A DNA stretch of 64,000 nt from Bradyrhizobium tropiciagri (GTDB taxonomy: Bacteria; Pseudomonadota; Alphaproteobacteria; Rhizobiales; Xanthobacteraceae): contig NZ_JAFCKF010000004.1 in assembly GCF_018130545.1 (NCBI RefSeq), positions 124,001 through 188,000 of the forward strand, written 5' to 3'. Under the pieces are notes generated by a model that was not told the origin of the DNA, made no database searches, and worked only from the letters and a program-made list of their open reading frames with translations. Below are positions 44,565 through 53,111 of this stretch, piece by piece. Within the stretch, counting starts at the first letter, position 1, and each line of letters opens with the position of its first letter. Both the position numbers and the translations under genes were made by a program.

Positions 44565-45752
44565 ATGTCCGATTTGACCTCCGCCCCCCGCCGCCGCTCA
44601 CGCTTCGGCCTCTATGCCGTCCCCGTCGCGGTCCTGATCGCCGCGGTCGCGTGGAGCGGTTTCTGGTTCTTCGCCGCCTCGCAGGTCGGCGTGCAGGCCG
44701 ATGCCTGGCGCGCCCAGGAGGCGAAGGCCGGCCGGGTCTATGATTGCGGCAACCGTTCGGTGGCGGGGTACCCGTTCCGGTTCGAAGTCCGCTGCACCGA
44801 TCCGAGCGTGATGCTGGTCTCGCAGACCGCTTCGCCGCAGATGGCGTTCGTGGCGCGGCTCGCCGAGATCCTGGTGGTGGCGCAGATCTACGATCCCAAG
44901 CTTGTGATCGCGGAGTTCAAGGGCCCGGCCTCGATCGCCGAGCGCAATGCGCAGCCGACGCTGTCGGTGAACTGGAGCCTTGGACGCAGCAGCGTGGTCG
45001 GCCTGCCGGCGGTGCCGCAGCGCGCCTCGCTGGTGTTCGACAATCTGGCGATCGACCGCACCGGCGGTCCCGCGCCGACGCCGCTGATGCGCGTCAATCA
45101 CATCGAGCTGCACGGAAGGCAGGTCGACGGCTCGGGCCCCGACAGTCCCGCGATCGAGACCGTGCTGCAGATCAATGGCGGCACCTTGCAGGAGGTGCAT
45201 CCGCTGCTCACCCAGCCGTTCAACGCCGACATCCATGCGCGGCTGAACGGTCTGAAGGATTTCTCGCCAAAGCCGTGGCCGGATCGTTTCCGCGAGATCC
45301 AGGCGGCCGGCGGCAGCGTCGAGATCCAGCAGTCGCGGATCGAGCAGGGCGATGTGCTGTCGGTCGCGGCCGGCACCTTGCGCCTCAACGCGCAAGGGCG
45401 CATCGACGGCGAATTGCAGATGACGGTCGCCGGCCTCGAACGCGTGATCCCCGCGCTCGGCATCGACAAGATGCTGGAGGAGGGCGTGCCGCAGTCGACG
45501 CTCGATCGCGTCGCGCCCGGTGTGAAGAGCCAGGATCTCAGCAATCTCTTCGGCGCGCTGGATCGCGCGATCCCCGGCCTCGGCAAGGTGATCAAGCAGA
45601 ACGCCAATGCCGGCATCTCCGCCGGCATCAATTCGCTCGGCACCGAGGCGACGCTCGAAGGCAAGAAGGCGCGCAGCTTCCCGCTGCGCTTCGCCGACGG
45701 CGCGGTCTTCCTGGGCCCGCTGAAAGTCGCGCAGATCCCGCCGCTGTTTTGA
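44565..45752 (+). CDS. DUF2125 family protein
   Basis: A 395-residue protein with one N-terminal transmembrane helix (about 13-35) and a long extracytoplasmic domain. YDCGNRSVAGYPFRFEVRC and the repeated ASxNG/Gly-rich beta motifs match DUF2125, an alphaproteobacterial family of unknown function. AAAGGA lies eight bases before the ATG. The upstream region contains the tandem array at 44451. Confidence 0.82.
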   Translation: MSDLTSAPRRRSRFGLYAVPVAVLIAAVAWSGFWFFAASQVGVQADAWRAQEAKAGRVYDCGNRSVAGYPFRFEVRCTDPSVMLVSQTASPQMAFVARLAEILVVAQIYDPKLVIAEFKGPASIAERNAQPTLSVNWSLGRSSVVGLPAVPQRASLVFDNLAIDRTGGPAPTPLMRVNHIELHGRQVDGSGPDSPAIETVLQINGGTLQEVHPLLTQPFNADIHARLNGLKDFSPKPWPDRFREIQAAGGSVEIQQSRIEQGDVLSVAAGTLRLNAQGRIDGELQMTVAGLERVIPALGIDKMLEEGVPQSTLDRVAPGVKSQDLSNLFGALDRAIPGLGKVIKQNANAGISAGINSLGTEATLEGKKARSFPLRFADGAVFLGPLKVAQIPPLF

Positions 45753-45773
45753 GCGCCGCGCCCAGTCAGCTTT

Positions 45774-45853
45774 GTAGGGCGGATTAGCGAAGCGTAATCC
45801 GCCATCGTTCAGCGTCGGCAGTGCGGCGGATTACGCTTCGCTATGCGCCCTAC
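45774..45853. repeat. Palindromic repeat, GTAGGGCGGATTAGCG family, copy 1
   Basis: Left arm 45774-45803 and right arm 45825-45853 are near-perfect inverted copies (GTAGGGCGGATTAGCG... and ...CGCTATGCGCCCTAC). A second copy with an insertion is at 46407-46526. The GFA gene stop codon lies inside the right arm. Confidence 0.85.
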
Positions 45854-46281
45854 ACACCGTCGGCTTGGATAAAGCGGAGCGTGCCGGCGCGACGCGTCGG
45901 CTTGCCGGTGTCGTTGGTGTGATTGACGCCATCCATGACCGGCACCTCGGGGAAATCGAACGGGCTGACGCCGTCGAGGCACGCCACGTTGACGGCATAG
46001 AGGCTTTGGTCGGATCGCCGCTGATGATGGGTGTAGATGCCGCAGCGGGAGCAGAAGAAGTGCTGCGCCGCACCGGTATGGAAGCGATAGCTCGTCAACG
46101 CATCCTCGCCCTGCAGGAACTTGATCCCGCCCATTTCCGCCATGGCGACGACGGCGCCGCGTATGCGGCAATAGGAGCAGGTGCAGCGGCGGATCGAATT
46201 GAAGCCGTCGCTGAGCGTCACCTCGAAACGCACCGCGCCGCAATGGCACTGGCCAGCCCGAACGTTCGCCTTGTCCGCCAT
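45850..46281 (-). CDS. GFA family protein (glutathione-dependent formaldehyde-activating type)
   Basis: A 143-residue zinc protein of the GFA fold. Metal-binding cysteines are in GQCHCGAVRFEV, CTCSYCRIRG and FFCSRCGIYTHH. The family is named after Gfa, proposed to bind glutathione for formaldehyde removal, but most members have unknown roles. The stop codon overlaps the outer arm of a palindromic repeat, so the C-terminal few residues may be repeat-derived. Confidence 0.88.
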   Translation of the reverse strand: MADKANVRAGQCHCGAVRFEVTLSDGFNSIRRCTCSYCRIRGAVVAMAEMGGIKFLQGEDALTSYRFHTGAAQHFFCSRCGIYTHHQRRSDQSLYAVNVACLDGVSPFDFPEVPVMDGVNHTNDTGKPTRRAGTLRFIQADGV

Positions 46282-46352
46282 GTTGCGTGTCCCTGTTGAT
46301 CGCCTGATCGCGATATGGACGTATCGCCAAAATCTGAACCGGACAATCCTGC

Positions 46353-46374
46353 AAAAACTCGCGCATAGCGCGAG
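46353..46374 (-). terminator. Hairpin with T-run on the minus strand
   Basis: CTCGCGC/GCGCGAG (46358-46374, loop ATA) is a perfect stem and on the minus strand it is followed by TTTTT. It looks like an intrinsic terminator, but no minus-strand gene starts upstream of it, so its role is unclear. Confidence 0.35.
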
Positions 46375-46406
46375 AAAAACTCACGCGAAGGCGCGGCGGC
46401 GGTCTT

Positions 46407-46526
46407 GTAGTGCGGATTAGCCGTCAGGCGTAATCCGCCGTCCTTCAGCGCCGGCTGTGCGGCGGATTGCGCGGAGCCTGTCATCGGGCCGCGCTTTGCG
46501 CGGACCCGTTGGCTAATTCGCCCTAC
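46407..46526. repeat. Palindromic repeat, GTAGGGCGGATTAGCG family, copy 2 with 43-bp insertion
   Basis: The element has the same arms as copy 1 (GTAGTGCGGATTAG at the left, TTCGCCCTAC at the right). In the right arm sits an additional 43-bp module, 46471-46513. This same module (two mismatches) occurs at 55084-55126 inside a different repeat family. Confidence 0.7.
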
Positions 46527-46695
46527 GCACTGAGCCACTCACTACTCCCTCGCGCGCGATATCGTCCGTCGCGGCAAACTATTCCCGCGGTCGCCATGAG
46601 AAAAACGTGACCGGAATATTGCGGGCCTTCGCGAATATCATTCCCCGAGTACCGCTCTCTCACGCCTGAGGAAACAACCTCGTGTGGAGGAAGCG

Positions 46696-48270
46696 ATGCG
46701 AATTCTCGGGGGAATTCTGCTCGGCAGCGTGCTGCTGTCGGCAGGTCCGGCGTTGGCGGAGGACGATGCGTCCGAGCTAAAGGCGTTGAAGGCTCGCCTC
46801 AAGCAGCTCGAACAGAAAATGGAAGTGCAGGCGCGCAAGGAGGAGGCGCTGGCGGCAAGGCAGAGCGCGATGCGGAATACGCAGATGGCGGCGAAGGCGC
46901 CGGTGCCGTTCGATCCCTGCGCCTCGGGCAAGCTCTGCTACAAGGGCGTCACCTTCACCTTCGGCGGCTGGGTCGATCTCACCGGCATCTATCGCACCCG
47001 CAATCTCGCCTCCGATACCGGTTCGGTCTACGCCTTCATCCCGTTCCCGCAGAGCAAGAATTTCAACACCGGCGAGTCGCGCTTCTCGGCGCGGCAGACC
47101 CGCTTCTCGGTGCTTGCGGAAGCCGAAGTGTTCGCCAACACCCGTGTCGCCGGCTACGGCGAACTGGACCTCGAAGGCGCGGCGCAGACCGCGAATTCGG
47201 TCGCCACCAACTCCTTCAATCCGCGGCTGCGGCAGGCCAGCGTCGAGATCGATCGCACCGATCTCGGCCTGCATTTTCTCGCCGGCCAGAGCTGGTCTTT
47301 GAACGCGCCGAGCAAGGCCGGCATCGATCCGCGCGGGGTCGATGCACCCGGCGTGATCGATTTCGAATCGGTGCCCGGCTTCCTTGCGGCGCGACAACCC
47401 GGCATCCGCGTCTGGCAGGACATCGGGCCCGAATTCAAGCTCGCGGTCTCGGCGGAAAATCCGCAGACCTCGTTCTTCGGCGGCAACACGCCGCTGGTCG
47501 GCACGCCCGCGGTCGGGCCGCAGGGCGTGCTCAATCCGAACGTGCTGGTCAATCTCACCGGGCCGGGCGGCAGCTTCTTCAACAACGCCAACAATGTCAG
47601 CCTCAACCACGTGCCTGACTTCACCGTGAAGGGTGCGTGGGATCCGCGGCTCGGGCCCTACAAGCTGCACGTCGAGGGCTGGGCGATGTACCGCGACTTC
47701 TACGATCGCTTCAACTTCGCCAACCACGATGTCAACACGGTGAGCTTCGGCGGGCATTTCTCGGCGGAGATCGTGCCGAAGCTCCTGGAGCTGCAAGGCT
47801 CGGCGTCACACGGCGCGCTCGGCCGCTTCACCGCGACGCCATTCCCGGACGCCACGCTGCGCCAGGACGGCACGATCCAGCCGCTGCCGATCACCGCGTT
47901 CCTGCTCGGCACGGTCTGGCACACCACGCCGTCGCTCGATCTCTATGCCTATGCCGGCCTCGAGAAGACCAAGGCGACGTTCTCCAACGTCGGCACCGTG
48001 CCGTTCGGCTACGGCAATCCGCTCTACAACAATCTCGGCTGCAACATCGAGAACTCGCCGGCCGCGACCTGCAACGGCAATACCTCGGAGGTCAGGCAGT
48101 ACACCGCCGGTTTCTACGACACGATCTTCAAGGGTGACTACGGGGCGATCAAGGCCGGCGTCCAATACTCTTACAACCAGCGCTTCGCCTTCGCCGGTGT
48201 CGGCGGCGCGCCGAGGACCGACGATCACATCATCATGTCGCAGATCCGCTACTACCCGTTCTCCCCGTAG
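46696..48270 (+). CDS. Outer-membrane porin, DcaP-like
   Basis: A 524-residue beta-barrel protein. Signal peptide (MRILGGILLGSVLLSAGPALA), then a coiled coil (ELKALKARLKQLEQKMEVQA, about 28-50) and a barrel of alternating strands ending IIMSQIRYYPFSP with terminal aromatic residues. GCASGKLCYKGVTFTFGGW-like sequence marks the barrel start. An N-terminal coiled coil is known in DcaP-type porins, but exact family is uncertain. GGAGG lies six bases before the ATG. The substrate is unknown. Confidence 0.75.
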   Translation: MRILGGILLGSVLLSAGPALAEDDASELKALKARLKQLEQKMEVQARKEEALAARQSAMRNTQMAAKAPVPFDPCASGKLCYKGVTFTFGGWVDLTGIYRTRNLASDTGSVYAFIPFPQSKNFNTGESRFSARQTRFSVLAEAEVFANTRVAGYGELDLEGAAQTANSVATNSFNPRLRQASVEIDRTDLGLHFLAGQSWSLNAPSKAGIDPRGVDAPGVIDFESVPGFLAARQPGIRVWQDIGPEFKLAVSAENPQTSFFGGNTPLVGTPAVGPQGVLNPNVLVNLTGPGGSFFNNANNVSLNHVPDFTVKGAWDPRLGPYKLHVEGWAMYRDFYDRFNFANHDVNTVSFGGHFSAEIVPKLLELQGSASHGALGRFTATPFPDATLRQDGTIQPLPITAFLLGTVWHTTPSLDLYAYAGLEKTKATFSNVGTVPFGYGNPLYNNLGCNIENSPAATCNGNTSEVRQYTAGFYDTIFKGDYGAIKAGVQYSYNQRFAFAGVGGAPRTDDHIIMSQIRYYPFSP

Positions 48271-48312
48271 CAGCGGCGAGAGCGAGCGCAGAGCCGGTAG
48301 AGGAGATCGCTC

Positions 48313-48822
48313 ATGAGGATCGTGACCAGGCCGAAGCAGAGGGCGGTGATCGCTCGCGAACTGATGATGGTCAGCCGCGCTGCGCATGTGCTGCAGCGAA
48401 CCGGGCTGGCGATGGCCGGCGCCATGGGCGGCACCTTCGTCGCCGCCCAGCTCGCGAAGGGGCACATCGCTTTCTTCGGTACGCTTGCCTTCATCGCGAC
48501 GACGATCGTGATCGGTGCCGTCGGCTTCTATCTCGGCATCGATATTCCGAAGCCGGCGATGCGCGTGACGGGTCGCATCGATGCCGTCGAGCTGATGAGC
48601 GCGGGTGGCATTTTCCTTGCCGCCCTGGCCGCGCTGGTGTCGGTCTATGGCATCGTGTTCGACGAGATTCCGCCGCGAGCCTGGGAGTTCGTGATCGGCT
48701 CGTGGTGGTTCGGTGGCGATGTCATGCTGGCAATTGCCGGCCTCGTCGGCCGCCAGCGGTTCGCGCAGAAGGTCGCAGCGGTGTCAGCGGGGCCGATCCG
48801 GGATCAACGGTTGCGGCGGTGA
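48313..48822 (+). CDS. Hypothetical membrane protein, four helices
   Basis: A 169-residue protein with four hydrophobic segments (about 30-50, 55-78, 95-116 and 130-148). There is no recognised domain. It starts 42 bases after the porin stop and may share its transcript. I do not recognise the family. Confidence 0.6.
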   Translation: MRIVTRPKQRAVIARELMMVSRAAHVLQRTGLAMAGAMGGTFVAAQLAKGHIAFFGTLAFIATTIVIGAVGFYLGIDIPKPAMRVTGRIDAVELMSAGGIFLAALAALVSVYGIVFDEIPPRAWEFVIGSWWFGGDVMLAIAGLVGRQRFAQKVAAVSAGPIRDQRLRR

Positions 48823-49036
48823 GCACAGTCGCTGACTTGTAGCCGCTGCGCCGATCTGTCCCGTAGCTGCGACTGGCCGATGCGATACCCTCGCTAAAAA
48901 ATCGGGGAGGGACTTCATGCCAGCCAAATTCAGCCGCGATCGGTTGCCGCAGCTTCGGCAACGATGACGTATGGCGGGACGAGGTGGTGGGTTTCGTCCC
49001 GCTTGACCCATCCTGCGAGCGGAATGTGTTCAGAGT

Positions 49037-49477
49037 TCAATCGTCCCGCTGCACCAACTCGAAGGTGATGCCCTCAGGCCCCTCGAACAGCCGGAGCTTT
49101 CGGCTGATGTAGTCCATCTCGTCGCTCAGCATGGTGACGCCGTTGGCGACCAGGTGCGCGGTGGCCGCCTCGATGTCGTCGACGCGGAAGGCGAGGTGAT
49201 TGAAGCCTAGCTTGCGCAGATTGGTCGGATGCACGCCCGGATCGGTCCCCGGGGGTGGGTCGAACGCGAGCAGCTGGATTTCGAAATGAGAGTCCGCGCT
49301 ATCGAGCGCGAGGGTGATGTGCTGCGCCTTCATGGCCGGCATGCCCATGTACTCAGCGGGAACACCGCCGTCGATGGTCGCGACGTGGGTCTTCTTGAAG
49401 CCAAGCAGTGCGAAGAATGCGATCGCCGGGCCGGCGTCTGCCACCGCGATGGTCACATGATCGGGACTGAGTATCAT
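49037..49477 (-). CDS. VOC family protein (glyoxalase/bleomycin-resistance fold)
   Basis: A 146-residue VOC-fold protein with two beta-alpha-beta-beta-beta modules. It contains DHVTIAVADAGPAIAFFALLGF at the start and FNHLAFRVDDIEAATAHLVANGV in the second half, with acidic residues of the metal site (LVQRDD end). The ATG at 49477 follows AGGGAG by seven bases; an ATG six codons earlier has no ribosome site. Substrate unknown. Confidence 0.82.
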   Translation of the reverse strand: MILSPDHVTIAVADAGPAIAFFALLGFKKTHVATIDGGVPAEYMGMPAMKAQHITLALDSADSHFEIQLLAFDPPPGTDPGVHPTNLRKLGFNHLAFRVDDIEAATAHLVANGVTMLSDEMDYISRKLRLFEGPEGITFELVQRDD

Positions 49478-49561
49478 CTGATCGCTCCCTGTCATCCGCG
49501 CCGCGCCAGCTTACAGCGCTTCGGGCCGGTCCGGAATGACGGCCAGAACTGGATTCTCAGC

Positions 49562-49665
49562 TGTCATCGCCCGGTTCGACCGGGCGATCCGGTACGCCGC
49601 GGCCTCACGGTTCAAGCACTACTGCCTCTGGAATACTGGATCACCCGCATGCGCGGGTGATGACA
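49562..49665. repeat. Two-hairpin palindromic repeat (TGTCATC...GATGACA)
   Basis: The left arm 49562-49594 (TGTCATCGCCCGG, hairpin, GATCCGGTA) and the right arm 49634-49665 (TACTGGATCACCC, hairpin, GATGACA) are inverted relative to each other. Each arm contains its own small stem-loop. It lies in the 357-base gap between the VOC and prephenate dehydrogenase genes, which contains no gene. Confidence 0.65.
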
Positions 49666-49702
49666 CCGGCGGTGTGAGACGATGAATCGAGGACCATCCC
49701 CA

Positions 49703-49828
49703 TCGTCGTCCCGGCGAAAGCCGGGACCCATAACCACGAATGCCGATTGTTGCGCGATGCTGGAACGACGAGTCCCGCTTACAACGTCTGCCGCGGCGTA
49801 TGGGTCCCGGCTTTCGCCGGGACGACGA
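49703..49828. repeat. Perfect 30-bp inverted repeat element
   Basis: Left arm 49703-49732 and right arm 49799-49828 are exact reverse complements of 30 bp, separated by 66 bases. The arm is TCGTCGTCCCGGCGAAAGCC followed by GGGACCCATA. Relatives: 19601-19731. Confidence 0.85.
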
Positions 49829-49852
49829 GTGGAGAGAGGCGGGCTAGCCCGC

Positions 49853-50785
49853 CTACTTCTTCAAATTCGCATGCGGCCGGCCGAAGTCGGGCGCGGCGGA
49901 GTCCTGGCCGGTCTCGACGATGCCGCGGCGGATGGCGCGGGTGCGGGTGAAGTGGTCGAACAGCGCTTCGCCGTCGCCGCGGCGGATCGCGCGGGTCAGC
50001 TTCGACAGGTCCTCGGTGAAGGTGCCGAGCATCTCGAGCACGGCGTCCTTGTTGGCGAGGAACACGTCGCGCCACATCGTCGGGTCGGACGCGGCGATGC
50101 GGGTGAAGTCGCGGAAGCCGCCGGCGGAGAACTTGATGACCTCGGATTCCGTCACCTGCGCCAGCTCATCGGCGGTGCCGACGATGGTGTAGGCGATCAG
50201 ATGCGGCAGATGGCTCGTGATCGCGAGCACGAGATCATGATGATCCGGCGTCATGATCTCGACCTTGGCACCGAGCCCGGCCCAGAACGCGCGCAGCCGG
50301 TCGGTTGCCGCGGGATCGGTGCCGTTGGGCGGCGTCAGGATGCACCAGCGGTTGATGAAGAGCTCGGCGAAGCCGGAATCGGGTCCCGAATGCTCGGTGC
50401 CGGCCACCGGATGCGCCGGCACGAAGTGCACGTTGTCAGGCAGATGCGGCGCCATGTCCTTGACGATGGCGCCCTTCACCGAGCCGACGTCGGAGATAAC
50501 AGCGCCGGGCTTCAGATGGCCGGCGATCTCGGCCGCGACCGGGCCGCAGGCGCCGACCGGGATGCAGAGGATGACGAGATCGGCGTCCTTCACCGCTTCG
50601 ATATTGGTCTCGACGACGCGATCGACGATCCCGAGCTCGGCGACACGCGCGCGCGTCTTTTCCGAGCGTGCGGTGGTGACGATCTCGCCGACCAGGCCCT
50701 GCGCGCGGGCGCCGCGCGCGATCGAGCCGCCGATCAGGCCGAAGCCGATCAGCGCGATGCGGTTGAAGAGCGGAGCGGTGGTCAC
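49853..50785 (-). CDS. Prephenate/arogenate dehydrogenase
   Basis: Oxidative decarboxylation in tyrosine synthesis (prephenate to 4-hydroxyphenylpyruvate, or arogenate to tyrosine). 310 residues, NAD motif IALIGFGLIGGSIARGARAQ, HPVAGTEHSGPDSG containing the catalytic His, and HHDLVLAITSHLPHLIAY. The start is GTG at 50785, four bases after the hisC stop, preceded by GGAAAG; the open frame extends upstream into hisC without family support. It is in one operon with hisC and chorismate mutase. Confidence 0.92.
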   Translation of the reverse strand: MTTAPLFNRIALIGFGLIGGSIARGARAQGLVGEIVTTARSEKTRARVAELGIVDRVVETNIEAVKDADLVILCIPVGACGPVAAEIAGHLKPGAVISDVGSVKGAIVKDMAPHLPDNVHFVPAHPVAGTEHSGPDSGFAELFINRWCILTPPNGTDPAATDRLRAFWAGLGAKVEIMTPDHHDLVLAITSHLPHLIAYTIVGTADELAQVTESEVIKFSAGGFRDFTRIAASDPTMWRDVFLANKDAVLEMLGTFTEDLSKLTRAIRRGDGEALFDHFTRTRAIRRGIVETGQDSAAPDFGRPHANLKK

Positions 50786-50789
50786 GATG

Positions 50790-51887
50790 TCACTTTCCGG
50801 CCAGGAAGTCGCGCAGCCCCTCGACCACGAGGCGGTTGGCTTCCTCGGTGCCAATGGTCATGCGCAGCGCATGCGGCAGCTTGTAATTGTTGAGCGCGCG
50901 CAGCACGAGGCCGCGCCGCGTGAGGTAAGCGTCGGCTTCGGCCGCGGTCCTGCCCTTGTCGGTCGGGAAATGGATCAGCACGAAATTGGCGACGCTCGGC
51001 GTCACCTTCAGCCCGAGCTTGCCGATCTCCTCGGTCAGCCAGTTGCGCCACTGTTCAGTGTGGGTCCGCGACATCTGCACATGCGCGGAGTCCTCGATCG
51101 CCGCCACCGCCGCGAGCATCGCAGGGGTCGTGACGTTGAACGGACCGCGGATCCGGTTGCAGGCATCGACGATATGCGCCGGGCCGAACATCCAGCCGAT
51201 CCGCAGCGCGGCAAGGCCGTGGATCTTGGAGAAGGTGTGCGTCACCACCGTGTTGTCGGTGGTCGCGACCAGCTCGATGCCGAGCTCGTAGTCGTTGCGC
51301 GAGACATAGTCGGCATAGGCGGCATCGAGCACCAGCAGCACATGCGACGGGAGCGCGGCGCGCAGCCGCTTGACCTCGTCGAACGGGATATAGGTGCCGG
51401 TCGGATTGTTCGGATTGGCGAGCCAGACCAGTTTTGTGCGCGGCGTCACCACCTTGAGGATGGCGTCGACGTCGGCGGTGAAGTTGCTCTCGGCCGCGAT
51501 CACGTTTTTGGCGCCGTTCGCCATGGTGGCGATCGGGTAGACCAGGAAGCCATGGGTGGTCGAGATCGCCTCGTCGCCGGGGGCGAGATAGGTGTGCGCC
51601 AAGAGATTGAGGATCTCGTCGGAGCCGGCGCCGCAGATGATGCGGTCGGGATCGAGCCCATAGGCGCGGCCGATCGCCTCGCGGAGCACCCGCGAGGTGC
51701 CCTCCGGATAGTCCTCGAGATGGTCAGCCGCGGCCTTGTAGGCCGCGATCGCCTTCGGCGACGGCCCGAACGGGGTCTCGTTGGCGGACAGCTTGAACAC
51801 CTTGCGGCCCGGTTCCGGCACCGGGCTCTTGCCGGGCGTATAGGGCGCAATATCGAGGATGCCGGGGTTCGGCACGGGGCGGGACAT
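50790..51887 (-). CDS. hisC: Histidinol-phosphate/aromatic aminotransferase
   Basis: A 365-residue PLP enzyme (fold type I). It begins [20 protein letters not shown], has [29 protein letters not shown], and the PLP-lysine region [17 protein letters not shown]. The genomic position between chorismate mutase and prephenate dehydrogenase indicates a role in aromatic amino-acid transamination as well as histidine synthesis. GGAG lies six bases before the ATG at 51887; two more starts lie just upstream. Confidence 0.9.
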   Translation of the reverse strand: MSRPVPNPGILDIAPYTPGKSPVPEPGRKVFKLSANETPFGPSPKAIAAYKAAADHLEDYPEGTSRVLREAIGRAYGLDPDRIICGAGSDEILNLLAHTYLAPGDEAISTTHGFLVYPIATMANGAKNVIAAESNFTADVDAILKVVTPRTKLVWLANPNNPTGTYIPFDEVKRLRAALPSHVLLVLDAAYADYVSRNDYELGIELVATTDNTVVTHTFSKIHGLAALRIGWMFGPAHIVDACNRIRGPFNVTTPAMLAAVAAIEDSAHVQMSRTHTEQWRNWLTEEIGKLGLKVTPSVANFVLIHFPTDKGRTAAEADAYLTRRGLVLRALNNYKLPHALRMTIGTEEANRLVVEGLRDFLAGK

Positions 51888-51911
51888 CATCAACTCCGGA
51901 TATACGGGCGG

Positions 51912-52760
51912 CTAGCCTTTGGCCGATCCGTTAGAGGGCACCGTATAGCGCGTTGCGTGGCTGCCGACGAGGGCCGAAGAGCGAACCGAGGCGCCGGCCT
52001 CGATCAAGGCGAGCTTGATCTTCTCGAAATCGTGCCCGGCGACCGACACCAGCAGCGCCGCGCCGTCGAAGGCGGTGTCGGGCACGGCGACGATCTCGGC
52101 GAGCGGCGCGAGCGCGCGGGCGGTATCGGCATTCCAGCCGGACACCCGCACGCTCCACATCTGGACTTCCGTCACCATCGCGTCGTCGGCGACGCGCGAG
52201 ACCAGGAACACCGGCAGCGCGGCGGGATGGTCGGCGCGCTCCAGGAACGGCAGCCGCGCGATGATCTTTGGCGCGCCGTCAGCCTCGAGCGCATTCCACC
52301 ACGGCGTGCGGCTTGCGATCGCGGAGACCAGCGCGAGGTCGCCCTTCGATTTCGCCACTGCCTCGACCGCGGCCTGGGCACTGAAATGCGAGACATAGGG
52401 CACCACGAAGCCGAAGTGAAACCGCGCCGAGTCGCGCATCGCCTGCTCGCCGACGGATACGTCGGCATGCACGGCGAACGGCGCCTGCACATAGGTGAAG
52501 GTCGAGATGATGACGCGCCAGATACCCTCGATGGTGTCGAGCGGCAGGATGCCGCGATGGCGCTGCACCAGCTCGCGCATCATGCTCGCTTCGCGCGCCG
52601 GGCGGAACGCCGAGCCGACCTCCTGGGTCTTCTTGACCTGGATCAGGCGGTCGATGATGTCGCCGCGCGCCATCAGCAGCCGGTGAACCTGCTCGTCGAT
52701 CGCGTCGATCTCCTTGCGCAGCTCCTGCAGCGAGGGCGGCGACGGGGGTGGGTTGGACAT
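51912..52760 (-). CDS. Chorismate mutase with C-terminal degenerate prephenate dehydratase-like domain
   Basis: A 282-residue protein. Residues 8-95 form an AroQ-type chorismate mutase (ELRKEIDAIDEQVHRLLMARGDIIDRLIQVKK). The rest resembles the periplasmic-binding-like fold of prephenate dehydratase, but the diagnostic TRF motif and catalytic residues are not visible, so it is probably not an active dehydratase. It may bind phenylalanine or another effector. The operon with hisC and prephenate dehydrogenase suggests regulation of the aromatic branch. Divergent metX lies across the riboswitch region. Confidence 0.8.
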   Translation of the reverse strand: MSNPPPSPPSLQELRKEIDAIDEQVHRLLMARGDIIDRLIQVKKTQEVGSAFRPAREASMMRELVQRHRGILPLDTIEGIWRVIISTFTYVQAPFAVHADVSVGEQAMRDSARFHFGFVVPYVSHFSAQAAVEAVAKSKGDLALVSAIASRTPWWNALEADGAPKIIARLPFLERADHPAALPVFLVSRVADDAMVTEVQMWSVRVSGWNADTARALAPLAEIVAVPDTAFDGAALLVSVAGHDFEKIKLALIEAGASVRSSALVGSHATRYTVPSNGSAKG

Positions 52761-52956
52761 GCTCTCAAACCTTGTCGTCAGGGCGGCCCGTTGCCGCGTC
52801 GGACAGGGGCCCTGATTAGGAAAGACGGCCGCCGAAAGCAAAGAGAAACGTCGCAGGCGTGCCTTGCGCAATCGGTTAACCATCGGCGCCCGGCAAGGGG
52901 ACGTTCGCTGGCCGCCTTGACGAGGGGGGGGCCTGAGGACTAGGTTCGCTGCACTC

Positions 52957-53013
52957 CGTGGTCATTTGAGCCGGCCGGCTTGCAGCCACGTTAAACAACT
53001 CGCTAAACAGGCC
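52957..53013 (+). ncRNA. SAM-II riboswitch aptamer
   Basis: The stretch between 52957 and 53013 carries the conserved SAM-II elements: stem CGTGG/CCACG, GTCATTTGAGCCGGCCGG, CTTGCAGCCACGTTAAACAA and CTCGCTAAACAGGCC. SAM-II lies before metX or metA in alphaproteobacteria and switches off expression when S-adenosylmethionine is abundant. Its 3' end (GGCC, 53010-53013) is shared with an antiterminator stem, which links binding to termination. Confidence 0.92.
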
Positions 53014-53028
53014 GGGGACGCGTCAGCT

Positions 53029-53061
53029 CCCGGCCGAACCTATGTTCAGGCCGGGTTTTTT
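53029..53061 (+). terminator. Riboswitch expression-platform terminator
   Basis: CCCGGCCGAAC (53029-53039) pairs with GTTCAGGCCGGG (53044-53055, one bulged A) and is followed by TTTTTT (53056-53061). The 5' arm CCCGGCC can instead pair with GGCCGGG at 53010-53016 to form an antiterminator. The aptamer uses the first four bases of the latter, so SAM binding should favour termination. Confidence 0.85.
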
Positions 53062-53111
53062 ATTGGCCTGATGTCCGTCGAACCCTCCCGCGCGGAGGCA
53101 GGGCCGCCTAG

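Noticed and set aside
48917-48967. 16-codon open frame with a good ribosome site (GGGGAGGG)
   Set aside because: Too short and no coding evidence beyond the ribosome site; may be chance or a gene remnant.
50253-52943. 896-codon plus-strand open frame across prephenate dehydrogenase, hisC and chorismate mutase
   Set aside because: Antisense to three conserved genes; composition is typical of a shadow frame.
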